From NCBI RefSeq assembly GCF_013363995.1, contig NZ_JABWGO010000006.1:165481-229480 (forward strand): a stretch of 64,000 nucleotides of DNA, in the 5' to 3' direction. The notes beneath the pieces are model-generated. The model worked only from the letters and a program-made list of their open reading frames with translations, did no database searches and was not told the origin of the DNA. A program made the translations under genes and the position numbers. This document shows, in pieces, positions 45,881 to 54,261 of this stretch; the stretch's first letter is position 1; every line of letters begins with the position of its first letter. Origin of the DNA: Nonomuraea rhodomycinica (GTDB lineage Bacteria; Actinomycetota; Actinomycetes; Streptosporangiales; Streptosporangiaceae).

Positions 45881-46657
45881 TTATTCCGGCGGCGGTTTGA
45901 TGGTGATGGAGAGGCGGCCGGACGCCTGGGCTGCTGCGAGGCGGCCCGCCTGGTCGGCGGTGGTGGCCAGGACCAGTAGGGCGTCGTGGTCGTCCGTCGT
46001 CTTGGGGACGGTGATGACCATGACGTCGTCCGCCACCAGTTGGGCCGGCTGGCTCTCCCAGGCCACCAGCACGCCGATGGTCGAGCCGGGGGAGACCAGG
46101 CCGGCCACGTCGGCGTCGGCGATGCGGACCGGGGTCGCCACCGTGCCCGTCGGGAGCCGGAGGGAGTGGAGCAGACGGGCGTCGGTGAGAGGTTCGCCGC
46201 GGCGCATGGGGCCGGCCAGGACGCGGCCCACCGCACCCGTTCTCAGTGCTCCGTCCGGTGCCGGCGTGAGGGGCACGGCGCGTACGTCACCTGGACGAAG
46301 CACCCCGGGCCGCAGGTCGCGGGCGGCGACCAGGATGGGAGGCGACGTCTCGGTGCGCGTGCCGGCGTAGCCGAGAAGGACGGCGAGGCCGGCCAGGGCG
46401 GCGGCGATGAGGCGACGCCGGCTGCGCCTGCCCCATCCGCCGAATCCGCCCGATCTGTTGGCCTTCCGGCCCTCTCCGTCGGTCTGCTGGCTCCACCCGT
46501 GGCTCTTGGAGCGCTGGCCGCCGGTGTTCCGGTCTCGGTCGTCGGTTTCGAGGCTCCGTCTGCTGGGCTTCCGCTCCCATGCGTCGGCTTGTGGGCGTCC
46601 TGCGCCGCCGCGCTCGTCCGATCGCGTGGCGGAGTGGCCGGTGAAGGCGGTGGTCAT
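45881..46657 (-). CDS. SAF-domain protein, CpaB/RcpC-like
   Basis: A protein of 258 residues from ATG 46657, overlapping the mtnP stop (ATGA). Residues 1-75 are a charged, disordered tail; a membrane segment follows (RRLIAAALAGLAVLLGYAG), then a SAF domain (VAARDLRPGVLRPGDVRAV, GRVLAGPMRRGEPLTDARLL) and a further beta domain (AGLVSPGSTIGVLVAW). SAF/CpaB proteins belong to Flp/Tad pilus assembly, but no tad genes are nearby, and orphan SAF proteins are common in actinomycetes with unknown roles. The open frame extends upstream antisense to mtnP; that part is not coding. Confidence 0.8.
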   Translation of the reverse strand: MTTAFTGHSATRSDERGGAGRPQADAWERKPSRRSLETDDRDRNTGGQRSKSHGWSQQTDGEGRKANRSGGFGGWGRRSRRRLIAAALAGLAVLLGYAGTRTETSPPILVAARDLRPGVLRPGDVRAVPLTPAPDGALRTGAVGRVLAGPMRRGEPLTDARLLHSLRLPTGTVATPVRIADADVAGLVSPGSTIGVLVAWESQPAQLVADDVMVITVPKTTDDHDALLVLATTADQAGRLAAAQASGRLSITIKPPPE

Positions 46658-47460
46658 GGCAGTTCGAAGGGGAGTTTGAGGCCGTCCAGGGCGGAGCCGC
46701 AGGAGCAGGTGCGTTCCGTGGGCAGGGCTTCGACGGCGTCGGCCACCAGGGTGCGCATGCGGGCCACGTTCTGCGCGAAGAACTTCATCACCTCCTCGTG
46801 CGTCACGCCCTCGCCGGCCTCGACACCCGCGTCGAGGTCGGTCACCAGCGACAGGGACGTGTAGCAGAGCGCCAGCTCCCGGGCCAGGACGGCTTCGGGG
46901 AAGCCGGTCATGCCGACGATCGTCCAGCCGTTGGAGGCGAACCAGCGCGACTCCGCCCGCGTCGAGAACCGGGGCCCTTCGATGACCACGAGGGTGCCGC
47001 CGTCGACCGTGTCCCAGCCGCCGGACCTGGCCGCATCCACGGCGACCGCGCGGCCCGAGGGACAGTACGGATCGGAGAAGGAGACGTGGACCGCGCCGCT
47101 CGTGTCGTAATAGGTCTGCACCCTGCCGGACGTGCGGTCGACGAGCTGGTCGGGGATGACGATCGCGCCCGGGCCGTGCTCGACGCGCAGGGAACCCACC
47201 GCGCTGGGGGCGAGCACCTGCCGCACGCCCAGTGAGCGGAGTGCCCACAGGTTGGCCCGGTAGGGGATGCGGTGAGGTGGGAAGCGGTGGTCGCGGCCGT
47301 GCCTGGGGATGAAGGCGACGGAACGCGACCCGATCCGTCCGACGGTGACGACGTCGCTCGGCGGGCCGTAGGGGGTGGAGAGCTGGATCTCCTCAGCGTC
47401 GTCCAGCAGGGAGTAGAAGCCGGAACCGCCGATGACGCCGATGTCTGCGCGAGTGAGCAT
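46654..47460 (-). CDS. mtnP: S-methyl-5'-thioadenosine phosphorylase family protein
   Basis: A protein of 268 residues from ATG 47460 (MLTRADIGVIGGSGFYSLLD). Family motifs: GVIGGSGFY, FIPRHGRDHRFPPHRIPYRAN (phosphate and substrate region), APSAVGSL and GMTGFPEAVLARELALCY. It cleaves methylthioadenosine, or a related purine nucleoside, to the base and sugar-1-phosphate for methionine salvage. The open frame upstream of 47460 has no protein-like features. Co-transcribed with the SAF gene through a four-base overlap. The GFPE variant leaves MTA versus MTI preference open. Confidence 0.9.
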   Translation of the reverse strand: MLTRADIGVIGGSGFYSLLDDAEEIQLSTPYGPPSDVVTVGRIGSRSVAFIPRHGRDHRFPPHRIPYRANLWALRSLGVRQVLAPSAVGSLRVEHGPGAIVIPDQLVDRTSGRVQTYYDTSGAVHVSFSDPYCPSGRAVAVDAARSGGWDTVDGGTLVVIEGPRFSTRAESRWFASNGWTIVGMTGFPEAVLARELALCYTSLSLVTDLDAGVEAGEGVTHEEVMKFFAQNVARMRTLVADAVEALPTERTCSCGSALDGLKLPFELP

Positions 47461-47603
47461 GGCGCTGAGAGTAGCCGGGGTTGGTGGGTGGGGGAGGTGG
47501 GTGGAATGGCGTTCTGTGGATGAAGGGAGCGGCGGGAGGGAGCGCTGTGGATAAGTGCCGTAGCGAGGAGTGATCATGAAATTACGGTCAGTAGGATCGG
47601 CGC

Positions 47604-49571
47604 ATGCGGCGAAGAGGTATCGCGATCATCATCATCGCGCTCATGCTCGGCATGCTGCTCGCGGCGCTCGATCAGACGATCGTGTCCACGGCCCTGCCGA
47701 CGATCGTGAGCGATCTGGGCGGCCTGGAGGAGCTGTCCTGGGTCGTGACGGCCTATCTGCTGGCCTCGACCGTTTCCACGCCGCTGTGGGGCAAGCTGGG
47801 TGATCAGTTCGGGCGCAAGTACCTGTTCGTGGCGGCGATCGTCATCTTCCTCGTCGGCTCGGCTCTGTGCGGGCTCAGTCAGAGCATGGGGGAGCTCATC
47901 GCGTTCCGCTCTCTTCAGGGACTCGGCGGCGGCGGGCTGATGGTGCTGGCACAGGCGATCGTGGGCGACGTCGTCTCGGTGCGTGAGCGGGGCAGGTACC
48001 AGGGGTGGTTCGGCGGCGTCTTCGCCGTCGCGAGTGTGATCGGGCCGCTGCTCGGCGGGCTCTTCGTCGACCATCTGTCCTGGCACTGGGTCTTCTACAT
48101 CAACCTGCCTCTGGGCGCCGTCGCGCTGGTCGTGATCGTCGCCGTCCTGCCCAACGACAAGTCGCGGACCCGGCACACGGTCGACTTCGCGGGAGTGGTG
48201 CTGCTCGGCGGCGCCACCTCGTGCCTGGTCCTGGTGACGACCTGGGGCGGCACCACGTTCGCCTGGATCGATCCGGTCATCCTTGGGCTCGGGGCGGCGG
48301 CGGCCGGTCTGCTCGCCCTGTGGGCGGTGGCCGAGCGGAGGGCGCGGGAGCCGGTGCTGCCGCTGGAGCTGTTCCGGCTCAGGGCGTTCACGATGGCGTC
48401 GATGGTGGGGTTCGTCGTCGGCTTCGCGATGTTCGGCGCGCTCACGTACTTTCCCCTCTACCTGCAGGCGGTCCACGGGGTCAGCCCGACCCTCTCGGGT
48501 GTCCACCTGCTGCCGATGATGGCCGGCATGCTCACCATGTCCGTCATCTCGGGGCAGATCATCAGCAGGACCGGCAAGTACCGCTACCTGCCCATCACCG
48601 GCACCGCGTTGGCCGCGGTCGGCCTGCTCATGCTGTCCACGCTGACGGAGCACAGCAGCCTGACGACGATGGGCTTCGAGCTGCTGGTGCTCGGCATGGG
48701 GCTCGGCATGACCATGCAGGTGCTGGTGATCATCGTGCAGAACGCCGTCGACTTCAAGGATCTCGGTGTGGCCACGTCCGGCGCGACCTTCTTCCGGTCG
48801 ATCGGCGGCGCGTTCGGTGTCGCCACCCTGGGGGCGGTGTTCGCCGCCCGGCTGAACGAGGACCTGTCCAAGGTGCTCGCCACAACGCGGCTCCCGCCGG
48901 GGTTCGAGCCCGCGCAGGTGCAGCAGGACCCGACGGTCATCCAGCGCTTGCCGCCGCAGCTCGCGGCCGACTTCCTGCACGTGTACGCCGACGCGATCGC
49001 CACGGTGTTCAGAGTCGCGGCGCCCATCATGTTGGTGGCCTTCCTCCTCACGTGGTTCATCCCGCAGCAGCGGCTCAGGGAGACCACCAAGGCCGCCGAC
49101 CTGGGGGAGGGGCTCGGCGCCACGTCCGCGGAGCGCTCGTCGCTGGCCGAGGTGGAGCGAGGGCTGGTACGGCTCGCGGATGCCGACCTGCGCCGGGGCT
49201 TCTACGCCCGGCTCGGGGCGGCGGCCGGGCTGAGCGGAATCGCACCGCAAGGAGTGTGGATCATCGCCAGGCTCGACGGGGAGGACTGGGTGCCGGCCGA
49301 GGAGTTGGCCAGACGTGCCAACGTCAGCAGGGCCAGTGGGCGGCCGTACGCGGATCAGCTCATCGAACGCGGGCTCGTGGAGCGGTCGGCGGATGGCGAT
49401 CAGCTGCGGCTGACGGATGAGGGGCGGGTGGCGGGTGTGCGGCTCATGCGGTCGTCGCTGGAGAGCTTGCGGCGGTTGGTGGCGGATTGGGGGCATAGTC
49501 CGCAGTTGGAGCAGTTGTGTGAGCGGATCACGCCTGAGCTGCTGGGGGCCCATGTCGATCGGCCGCCATGA
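47604..49571 (+). CDS. DHA2-family MFS exporter with C-terminal winged-helix domain
   Basis: A protein of 655 residues. Residues about 1-500 are a 14-helix drug:H+ antiporter of the EmrB/QacA type: LDQTIVSTALPTI (motif D1), GKLGDQFGRKYLF (motif A) and GGVFAVASVIGPLLGG (motif C). After the last helix and a charged linker, residues about 530-650 form a MarR/winged-helix-like domain (EELARRANVSRASGRPYADQ, LIERGLVERS, LRLTDEGRVAGVRL). Such transporter-wHTH fusions occur in actinomycetes; the domain could bind DNA, substrate, or serve as a regulatory plug. Substrate unknown. Confidence 0.9.
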   Translation: MRRRGIAIIIIALMLGMLLAALDQTIVSTALPTIVSDLGGLEELSWVVTAYLLASTVSTPLWGKLGDQFGRKYLFVAAIVIFLVGSALCGLSQSMGELIAFRSLQGLGGGGLMVLAQAIVGDVVSVRERGRYQGWFGGVFAVASVIGPLLGGLFVDHLSWHWVFYINLPLGAVALVVIVAVLPNDKSRTRHTVDFAGVVLLGGATSCLVLVTTWGGTTFAWIDPVILGLGAAAAGLLALWAVAERRAREPVLPLELFRLRAFTMASMVGFVVGFAMFGALTYFPLYLQAVHGVSPTLSGVHLLPMMAGMLTMSVISGQIISRTGKYRYLPITGTALAAVGLLMLSTLTEHSSLTTMGFELLVLGMGLGMTMQVLVIIVQNAVDFKDLGVATSGATFFRSIGGAFGVATLGAVFAARLNEDLSKVLATTRLPPGFEPAQVQQDPTVIQRLPPQLAADFLHVYADAIATVFRVAAPIMLVAFLLTWFIPQQRLRETTKAADLGEGLGATSAERSSLAEVERGLVRLADADLRRGFYARLGAAAGLSGIAPQGVWIIARLDGEDWVPAEELARRANVSRASGRPYADQLIERGLVERSADGDQLRLTDEGRVAGVRLMRSSLESLRRLVADWGHSPQLEQLCERITPELLGAHVDRPP

Positions 49572-49829
49572 TGTCGGTCAGGGACTCTTGGGGCCGTTCG
49601 AGTCTTGGTCGTTTTCGGGTCTTCGGGCTTGTGGGGCATGTGGGGCTTGTGGACAAGGGTTGGGCTCAGTCTGGAGTGCTGGGCGTGTGAATCTTCGGTG
49701 GCTTCGGCTGGGCCCCTCGACGGTCGAGAGAGTGATGACCTCTTCGGTGGACGAGGAGGGGGAGACAACTCTTCGGCCGCTGGGAGTTATGGCGCTCTCC
49801 GGCGGTGGAGATCGATCGGCTCGGGACTG
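49572..49829. other. Intergenic stretch
   Basis: No gene seen between the MFS exporter and the first coiled-coil paralogue. Confidence 0.4.
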
Positions 49830-50135
49830 TCAGGTGAGTGTTTCCGGTGAGGGCGAGCCGGGAGCGCGTGGTGTCTCGGTCTCGCTTGAGTTGAGGGTGC
49901 GCGGCAGCTTGAGCTGAATGCGGCAGTATTGCTCTGCCATATGACGCCGTAGCCCGGCGACCTCGTCCCTGAGGGCTGCGAGATCTTGCCTGATCTCGTT
50001 CCGGAGCTGAGTGACGTCGTCCGTCACCTGGGTGATGCCGATCATCGTTGCCATGATGCCGTCGGTGATGCGTACGCCTGTTTCGAGGACCTCCACGCGC
50101 GACGTCAGGTGAAGGAGTTGTGCTTCTATGTCCAT
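49830..50135 (-). CDS. Small coiled-coil protein, tandem paralogue A
   Basis: A protein of 101 residues from ATG 50135 with AGGA five bases upstream. Heptad-like helices: MDIEAQLLHLTSRVEVLETG and DDVTQLRNEIRQDLAALRDE, then VAGLRRHMAEQ, followed by a disordered Pro/Ser tail. It is clearly homologous to paralogue B (50852-51118) through both helices. No enzymatic motif; likely an oligomerising small protein of unknown role. The upstream DNA is also conserved between the two copies, including a hairpin beside the ribosome site. Confidence 0.65.
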   Translation of the reverse strand: MDIEAQLLHLTSRVEVLETGVRITDGIMATMIGITQVTDDVTQLRNEIRQDLAALRDEVAGLRRHMAEQYCRIQLKLPRTLNSSETETPRAPGSPSPETLT

Positions 50136-50141
50136 GAATTC

Positions 50142-50153
50142 CTGCCTTTGCAG
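50142..50153 (-). promoter_or_regulatory. Inverted repeat beside the ribosome site of paralogue A
   Basis: CTGC-CTTT-GCAG directly abuts the AGGA ribosome site. The identical element precedes paralogue B. A small hairpin here could limit ribosome access. Confidence 0.45.
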
Positions 50154-50407
50154 AAATGAGGAAGGGTCTCCGCAGCGGTGAACCACTTCGGGATCCGGCC
50201 GTGAGCGCACAGTGACAGATAGTTGGCCCTCGTGGCTGGCGTCGCTCCTGGCTGTAGGTGTAGTTCTTTGTCCCGCAGGTCGGTTTCTTTCTTCCCTGGG
50301 ACAAGATTTCTGCGAGGTGAAGGGTGCGAGTGTGTCCGCGCCCTGCGGGCCGTTTTGTGGATCATCGGAGACTGGGCAGGATGTACGTGATGGTGACGGT
50401 TGCCGGT

Positions 50408-50650
50408 GATGGACGGCGAGCTTGCGGTTGAAACGCTGTTCGCCGGCGCTGCGACGTTTGTAACGGGCTGCGTCGAACGGGTAGCCGTCAGCGGTCAGGG
50501 GCAGCTCGGTGGCCAGTTCAGTTCGTGAGCGCTCGAACGCCTGTCCGTCTTGGTACCTACGAGTTGGTTCGGTGTCTGCCTGCTTCTCGCTTTGTGAACG
50601 CTTGCGCTGTGCTGACGGACTCGCACGATGGTCGAATCGACAAAGATTGT
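50408..50650 (-). pseudogene. Degraded IS5-family transposase remnant
   Basis: Two separated transposase scraps on the minus strand: FVDSTIVRVRQHSASVHKA (about 50587-50644), which resembles the first catalytic region VDST.vr..QH.AG of IS5-type enzymes, and DGYPFDAARYKRRSAGEQRF followed by NRKLAV (about 50414-50490), resembling the C-terminal Y.RRN.vER.FNrlK region. Most of the gene between them is missing. It lies between the two coiled-coil paralogues. Confidence 0.65.
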
Positions 50651-50851
50651 TTGTCAGGAGTCATTCAGCCAGCAGAAGACGTCTCCGCGCAGCGTCGGTC
50701 GACTCATGGCGGCGATCATGTAGCCATCGGGTCGCACCTGGGCTCATCAGGAGCGATGCGGAGGCGGGCTGAGACGGGCTTAGAAGTCGGGCTCAGCCTG
50801 AGCTTGTGTGCTTCGGCTGAGCCCGAGATCGAGGGGGCCGGCTCCCGTCTG

Positions 50852-51118
50852 TCAGATGGTTGATCCGGGTGAGGGTGAGCCGGATATGCGGGGTTTGTCG
50901 CGGTGGATGGAGCTTGACAGCGCGGCCACGTGCCGTCGAAGGGCCGTCACCTCGTCGCCGAGGGCTGCGAGATCCTGCAGGACCTCGTTGCGGAGCTGAG
51001 CGACATCGTCGGCCACGTGGATGATGCCGAGCGTCGTCGTCATGTCAGTGATGAGTGCGCCTGCTTCGAGTGCCCGCACGCGCGACGTCAGGTCGCGGAG
51101 ACGTGCTTCTGCGTCCAT
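50852..51118 (-). CDS. Small coiled-coil protein, tandem paralogue B
   Basis: A protein of 88 residues from ATG 51118. It matches paralogue A along its length: MDAEARLRDLTSRVRALEAG, HVADDVAQLRNEVLQDLAAL and GDEVTALRRHVAAL. The C-terminal tail is short. The gene and some 170 bp upstream are duplicated, so each copy has its own ribosome site, hairpin and possible promoter. Function unknown. Confidence 0.65.
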   Translation of the reverse strand: MDAEARLRDLTSRVRALEAGALITDMTTTLGIIHVADDVAQLRNEVLQDLAALGDEVTALRRHVAALSSSIHRDKPRISGSPSPGSTI

Positions 51119-51124
51119 GCATTC

Positions 51125-51136
51125 CTGCCTTTGCAG
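51125..51136 (-). promoter_or_regulatory. Inverted repeat beside the ribosome site of paralogue B
   Basis: Identical to the element at 50142-50153: CTGC-CTTT-GCAG next to the start codon. Conservation while surrounding bases have diverged argues for function. Confidence 0.45.
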
Positions 51137-51310
51137 AAACGAGGAAGGGTCTGCTGCGGTTGGGGACCAACCCTGGGACCCACTGTGAGCGCACAGTGAC
51201 AGATGGTGGGCGCTCGTGTCAGGCAAAGCCCATGGAAAGGGTGTGGTTCTTTGTGTCGCAGCTCAGGTTCTTCCACCCATGGGAGAAGATTTCGTGCCAG
51301 CGCGCTAGGA

Positions 51311-51716
51311 GGTGCATCCGGGTCCGTGACGATGCATAGAGGGTTGCTCGGGCCGCTGAGGGTCTGGATGTGGGCGCGGTGGGAGGCAGTGTTTACGCGC
51401 GTTTCTCGCGACACAGGCGAGGGGTCCCAGGTCGGTATGACCGGCCGGCGCGGAGATCTCGTGGATGTCGACTGGGCGCCGGGTCCCGATGGGACGTGGT
51501 CTCGGCTGAGGTTGAGCCGGCTTGAGGCAGGGGTCAGGGCCGCCTTGGCGCGCATCATCTGACCCTGTCGGTGCACGGTGAACGCCGTTTGTGGCGGCGG
51601 TCGCGGGGATCGGGCCGCCGGGGCGGCCGTTGTGAGACGGACTCGGCAGGACCTGGCGGCCGCTGCGGGAGAACTGGTTCGGTTCGCCGTGGCGGCCGCT
51701 GGGGGGAGAACTTCGG
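51311..51716. other. Intergenic stretch before fmdB
   Basis: Open frames exist on both strands but none has protein-like composition or a ribosome site. No feature recognised. Confidence 0.4.
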
Positions 51717-52019
51717 TCAGTTCGTGGCGGCGGCTGCTGCCGGGGTCGAGCTGGAGGAGGACGAGGACGACGACTCGCTCTTGCTCGAAGACGAGGAAGA
51801 GGACGAGGACGACGACGAAGAGGCGGGGGAAGAGGACGACGACGAGCGGCTGTCCGTACGGTAGAACCCCGAGCCCTTGAACACGATGCCCACCGCCGAG
51901 AACACCTTGCGCAGGTTGCCCTGGCAGGCGGGGCAGACGGTCAGCGCGTCATCGGTGAACTTCTGGACGACCTCGAGCTGCTCACCGCAGTCGTTGCAGG
52001 CGTACTGGTAGGTCGGCAC
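51717..52019 (-). CDS. FmdB-family zinc-ribbon protein
   Basis: A protein of 100 residues. The N-terminal half is the FmdB/CxxC regulatory zinc ribbon: MPTYQYACNDCGEQLEVVQK, CPACQGNLRKVFSAVGIVFK and GSGFYRTDS. Four cysteines in two CxxC pairs bind zinc. The C-terminal half is almost entirely Ser with some Glu, Lys and Ala, a low-complexity tail. FmdB-like proteins are widespread and of unclear role, with a suggested regulatory function. Same strand as the antiporter upstream but separated by a strong hairpin. Confidence 0.93.
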   Translation of the reverse strand: MPTYQYACNDCGEQLEVVQKFTDDALTVCPACQGNLRKVFSAVGIVFKGSGFYRTDSRSSSSSSPASSSSSSSSSSSSSKSESSSSSSSSSTPAAAAATN

Positions 52020-52112
52020 GCGCTCCTCCTTCAGGCTTGCTTTGGCACTCGAGCTGTGCGACTGCTAATGGTAACCGATCCGGTCAATCAGCTATTCCAG
52101 TACCTGTACCTG

Positions 52113-52139
52113 AGCGTTGCCCGGCGACCGGGCAACGCT
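52113..52139 (-). terminator. Strong hairpin after the antiporter gene
   Basis: A perfect 12-bp stem (52113-52124 with 52128-52139, loop CGA) begins at the stop codon of the antiporter. No T-run follows, as often in actinomycetes. Confidence 0.7.
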
Positions 52140-53644
52140 TACTCGAGGCCGCGTTCCCCGTACCAGCCGGCCAGCTTGCCTCTGCGGCTGACCGCCCGCA
52201 GACGCCGCTCCACCTGGTCCCGGCAGGCCGCCGTGGTCACCACCAGCAGTTGGTCGTCGGTTCGGACCCGGGTCGTGTCCGACGGGACGAACGACTTGCC
52301 GTCCCGCACCACGAGCGTCACCTGGGCCCCGGCCGGGAGCCGGAGCTCGAACACCTCCACACCGTGCAGCCCCGAGCCGGGCGGGATCCGTACCTGCAGC
52401 AGGTCGGCCTGGAGCTCCTCCAGCGGCGCCGACTCGACCTCCAGGTCGTGCGCCTCGCCCGGGGCGGCCACGCCCAGTTTCCGGGCCACGAACGGCAGCG
52501 TCGGCCCTCCCACCAGCGTGAACACGATCACGATGATGAACACCTCGTTGAAGATGTCCTTCGACCCGTAAACGCCCTCGGCCCACGGGATGGTGGCCAG
52601 CACGATCGGGATGGCGCCGCGCAGCCCCGCCCAGGACAGGAACGCCTGCTCGCGCAGGCTCACCTTCGCCACCCGCACCAGCCGCGCCAGCGCCGAGCTG
52701 ACCAGCACGGACGCCGGCCGGGCCAGCAGCACCAGCGCGGTACCGGCGATCAGGCCGGGGACGATCGACGACGGCATCTCCGAGGGACTGGCCAGCAGTC
52801 CGAGCATGACGAACAGCCCGATCTGCGCCAGCCACGCCGCTCCCTCGGCGAAACCCCTGGTCGCCGCCCGGTGCGGCAGCCGGGAGTTGCCGAGGATCAG
52901 CGCGGTCAGGTAGATCGCCAGGAAGCCGGAGCCGTGCAGCAGCACGGCGCCGCCGTACGAGACGAAGGTCAGCGCCAGCACCGCGATCGGGTACAGGCCG
53001 GAGGCGGGCAGGGCCACCCGGCGCAGCGCGTACGCGCCGGCGGGTCCCACGGCCAGGCCGACGGCGGCGCCGATGACCAGCTCGATCCCGGTCTGCAGCA
53101 GGAACGTGCCGATCGACGGCTCCGTGTGGGCCGTCGCGCTCAGCAGGACGACGGCGATCACGGTCGGGGCGTCGTTGAAGCCGGACTCGGCCTCCAGCAC
53201 GCCCGCCAGCCGCGGCGGCAGCGGCAGCCGGCGCAGCACGGAGAAGACGGCGGCGGCGTCGGTGGGCGCCAGCACCGCGCCGAGGATGAGCGCCGTGATC
53301 GGCTCGAACCCGAGCAGCAGGTGGACGGCCAGCGCCAGCACCACGATGCTGACCGCGACACCCACGGTGGCCAGGATCAGCGCCAGCGGCACCGCCCGCC
53401 GCACGTGGGTCCAGCTCGTGGTCAGACCGCCCTCGGCCAGGATCACGGCCAGGGCGATCATGCCGATCTGCTTGGCCAGGTCGGGGTTGTCGAACGGGAT
53501 GCCGACCCCGGCCTCGCCCAGGGCCAGCCCGAAGCCCAGGAACAGCAGCAGGCTGGGCAGCCCGCTGCGGTGCGCGACCCGTACGGACCCGATGGCGGCG
53601 ATGACGATCGCCGCACCGATCAGGAGCCAGACATCCAGTGGCAT
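52139..53644 (-). CDS. CPA1 potassium/proton antiporter with TrkA-C domain
   Basis: A protein of 501 residues from ATG 53644 (MPLDVWLLIG) with GAGAGGGGG upstream; an in-frame ATG nine codons earlier is less well placed. About 12 membrane helices with the CPA1 transport motifs LAPTDAAAVFSVLR and GFNDAPTV. Residues from about 400 form a cytosolic TrkA-C (RCK-C) domain (VRIPPGSGLHGVEVFELRLP, DDQLLVV), which usually binds nucleotides such as c-di-AMP. The layout matches NhaP2/CvrA-type K+/H+ antiporters. Likely role: K+ and pH homeostasis. Confidence 0.9.
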   Translation of the reverse strand: MPLDVWLLIGAAIVIAAIGSVRVAHRSGLPSLLLFLGFGLALGEAGVGIPFDNPDLAKQIGMIALAVILAEGGLTTSWTHVRRAVPLALILATVGVAVSIVVLALAVHLLLGFEPITALILGAVLAPTDAAAVFSVLRRLPLPPRLAGVLEAESGFNDAPTVIAVVLLSATAHTEPSIGTFLLQTGIELVIGAAVGLAVGPAGAYALRRVALPASGLYPIAVLALTFVSYGGAVLLHGSGFLAIYLTALILGNSRLPHRAATRGFAEGAAWLAQIGLFVMLGLLASPSEMPSSIVPGLIAGTALVLLARPASVLVSSALARLVRVAKVSLREQAFLSWAGLRGAIPIVLATIPWAEGVYGSKDIFNEVFIIVIVFTLVGGPTLPFVARKLGVAAPGEAHDLEVESAPLEELQADLLQVRIPPGSGLHGVEVFELRLPAGAQVTLVVRDGKSFVPSDTTRVRTDDQLLVVTTAACRDQVERRLRAVSRRGKLAGWYGERGLE

Positions 53645-53667
53645 CTGGCCCCCTCTCGTACGTTCGG

Positions 53668-54237
53668 TCACATAAGCCTAGTGAGTTCCTGAGGGGTGAT
53701 CGCCCAGCGCACCCGCTGGTCGTGCGGCTCGGCGGGGACGTCCTCGACGAGTTCGCCGGGGTGGAGCAGCGCCACGGTGGGCACGTTGGGGCCGACCCGG
53801 GCCAGGGCGCGGTCGTACGAACCGCCGCCGCGGCCCAGCCGTACCCCGGTCAGCCGGTCCACGGCCAGCGCCGGGACGATGACCAGCGCGGCGGTGCGGA
53901 TGGCGTCGACGCCGCGGCGGGTGTCGACCGGCTCCATCACCCCATACCGCCCCGGAGCCAGGGTGTCGGGGCCGTCGTACACCGCCCAGTCCAGGTCGTT
54001 GTCCTCCTTCAGCACCGGCAGGATCACGGTCGCCCCGTGCTTCCACAGTGCGAACACCAGCCCGTGCGTCTCCGGCTCCGTGCCCGTCGACCAGTAGCAG
54101 GCGACGAGCCCGGCCATCTGGACCCACGGCTGGTCGAGCAGTGTTTCGCGTACTTTGGAGGCGTTCGTCCGTAGCTGTTCGGGGGAGAGTGAGGCGCGTG
54201 ACGACATCAGTTCGCGACGCAGGTTCAGCTTGTCCAC
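53668..54237 (-). CDS. 5-formyltetrahydrofolate cyclo-ligase
   Basis: A protein of 189 residues from GTG 54237 (MDKLNLRRELMSSRASLS), with GGAGGG just upstream; the in-frame GTG at 54249 overlaps that site and is less likely. Family motifs: ACYWSTGTEPET, VIVPALAVDR and RLGRGGGSYDRAL, the last being the nucleotide-binding loop. It converts 5-formyl-THF plus ATP to 5,10-methenyl-THF. Divergent from galU, with very short spacing. Confidence 0.93.
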   Translation of the reverse strand: MDKLNLRRELMSSRASLSPEQLRTNASKVRETLLDQPWVQMAGLVACYWSTGTEPETHGLVFALWKHGATVILPVLKEDNDLDWAVYDGPDTLAPGRYGVMEPVDTRRGVDAIRTAALVIVPALAVDRLTGVRLGRGGGSYDRALARVGPNVPTVALLHPGELVEDVPAEPHDQRVRWAITPQELTRLM

Positions 54238-54255
54238 AGGTCCCTCCACTAGGGT
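54230..54255 (+). promoter_or_regulatory. Leaderless-type promoter of galU
   Basis: A -10-like TAGGGT (54250-54255) lies six bases before ATG 54262, which would make the transcript start at or next to the start codon. A weak -35-like TTGTCC (54230-54235) is 14 bp upstream. No ribosome site precedes the ATG, which fits leaderless translation. Confidence 0.55.
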
Positions 54256-54261
54256 CTACTC

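Noticed and set aside
45881-47248. A 455-codon minus-strand frame spanning mtnP and the SAF gene
   Set aside because: Its first 197 codons are an out-of-frame reading of mtnP; only the part from ATG 46657 is a real SAF protein.
51088-51576. Minus-strand frame upstream of paralogue B
   Set aside because: Overlaps the conserved leader of paralogue B in another frame and lacks protein-like features.
52037-53692. Long plus-strand open frame (551 codons) opposite the antiporter
   Set aside because: Composition (Arg/Gln/His-rich) is typical of an antisense shadow; the minus strand encodes a clear CPA1 antiporter.
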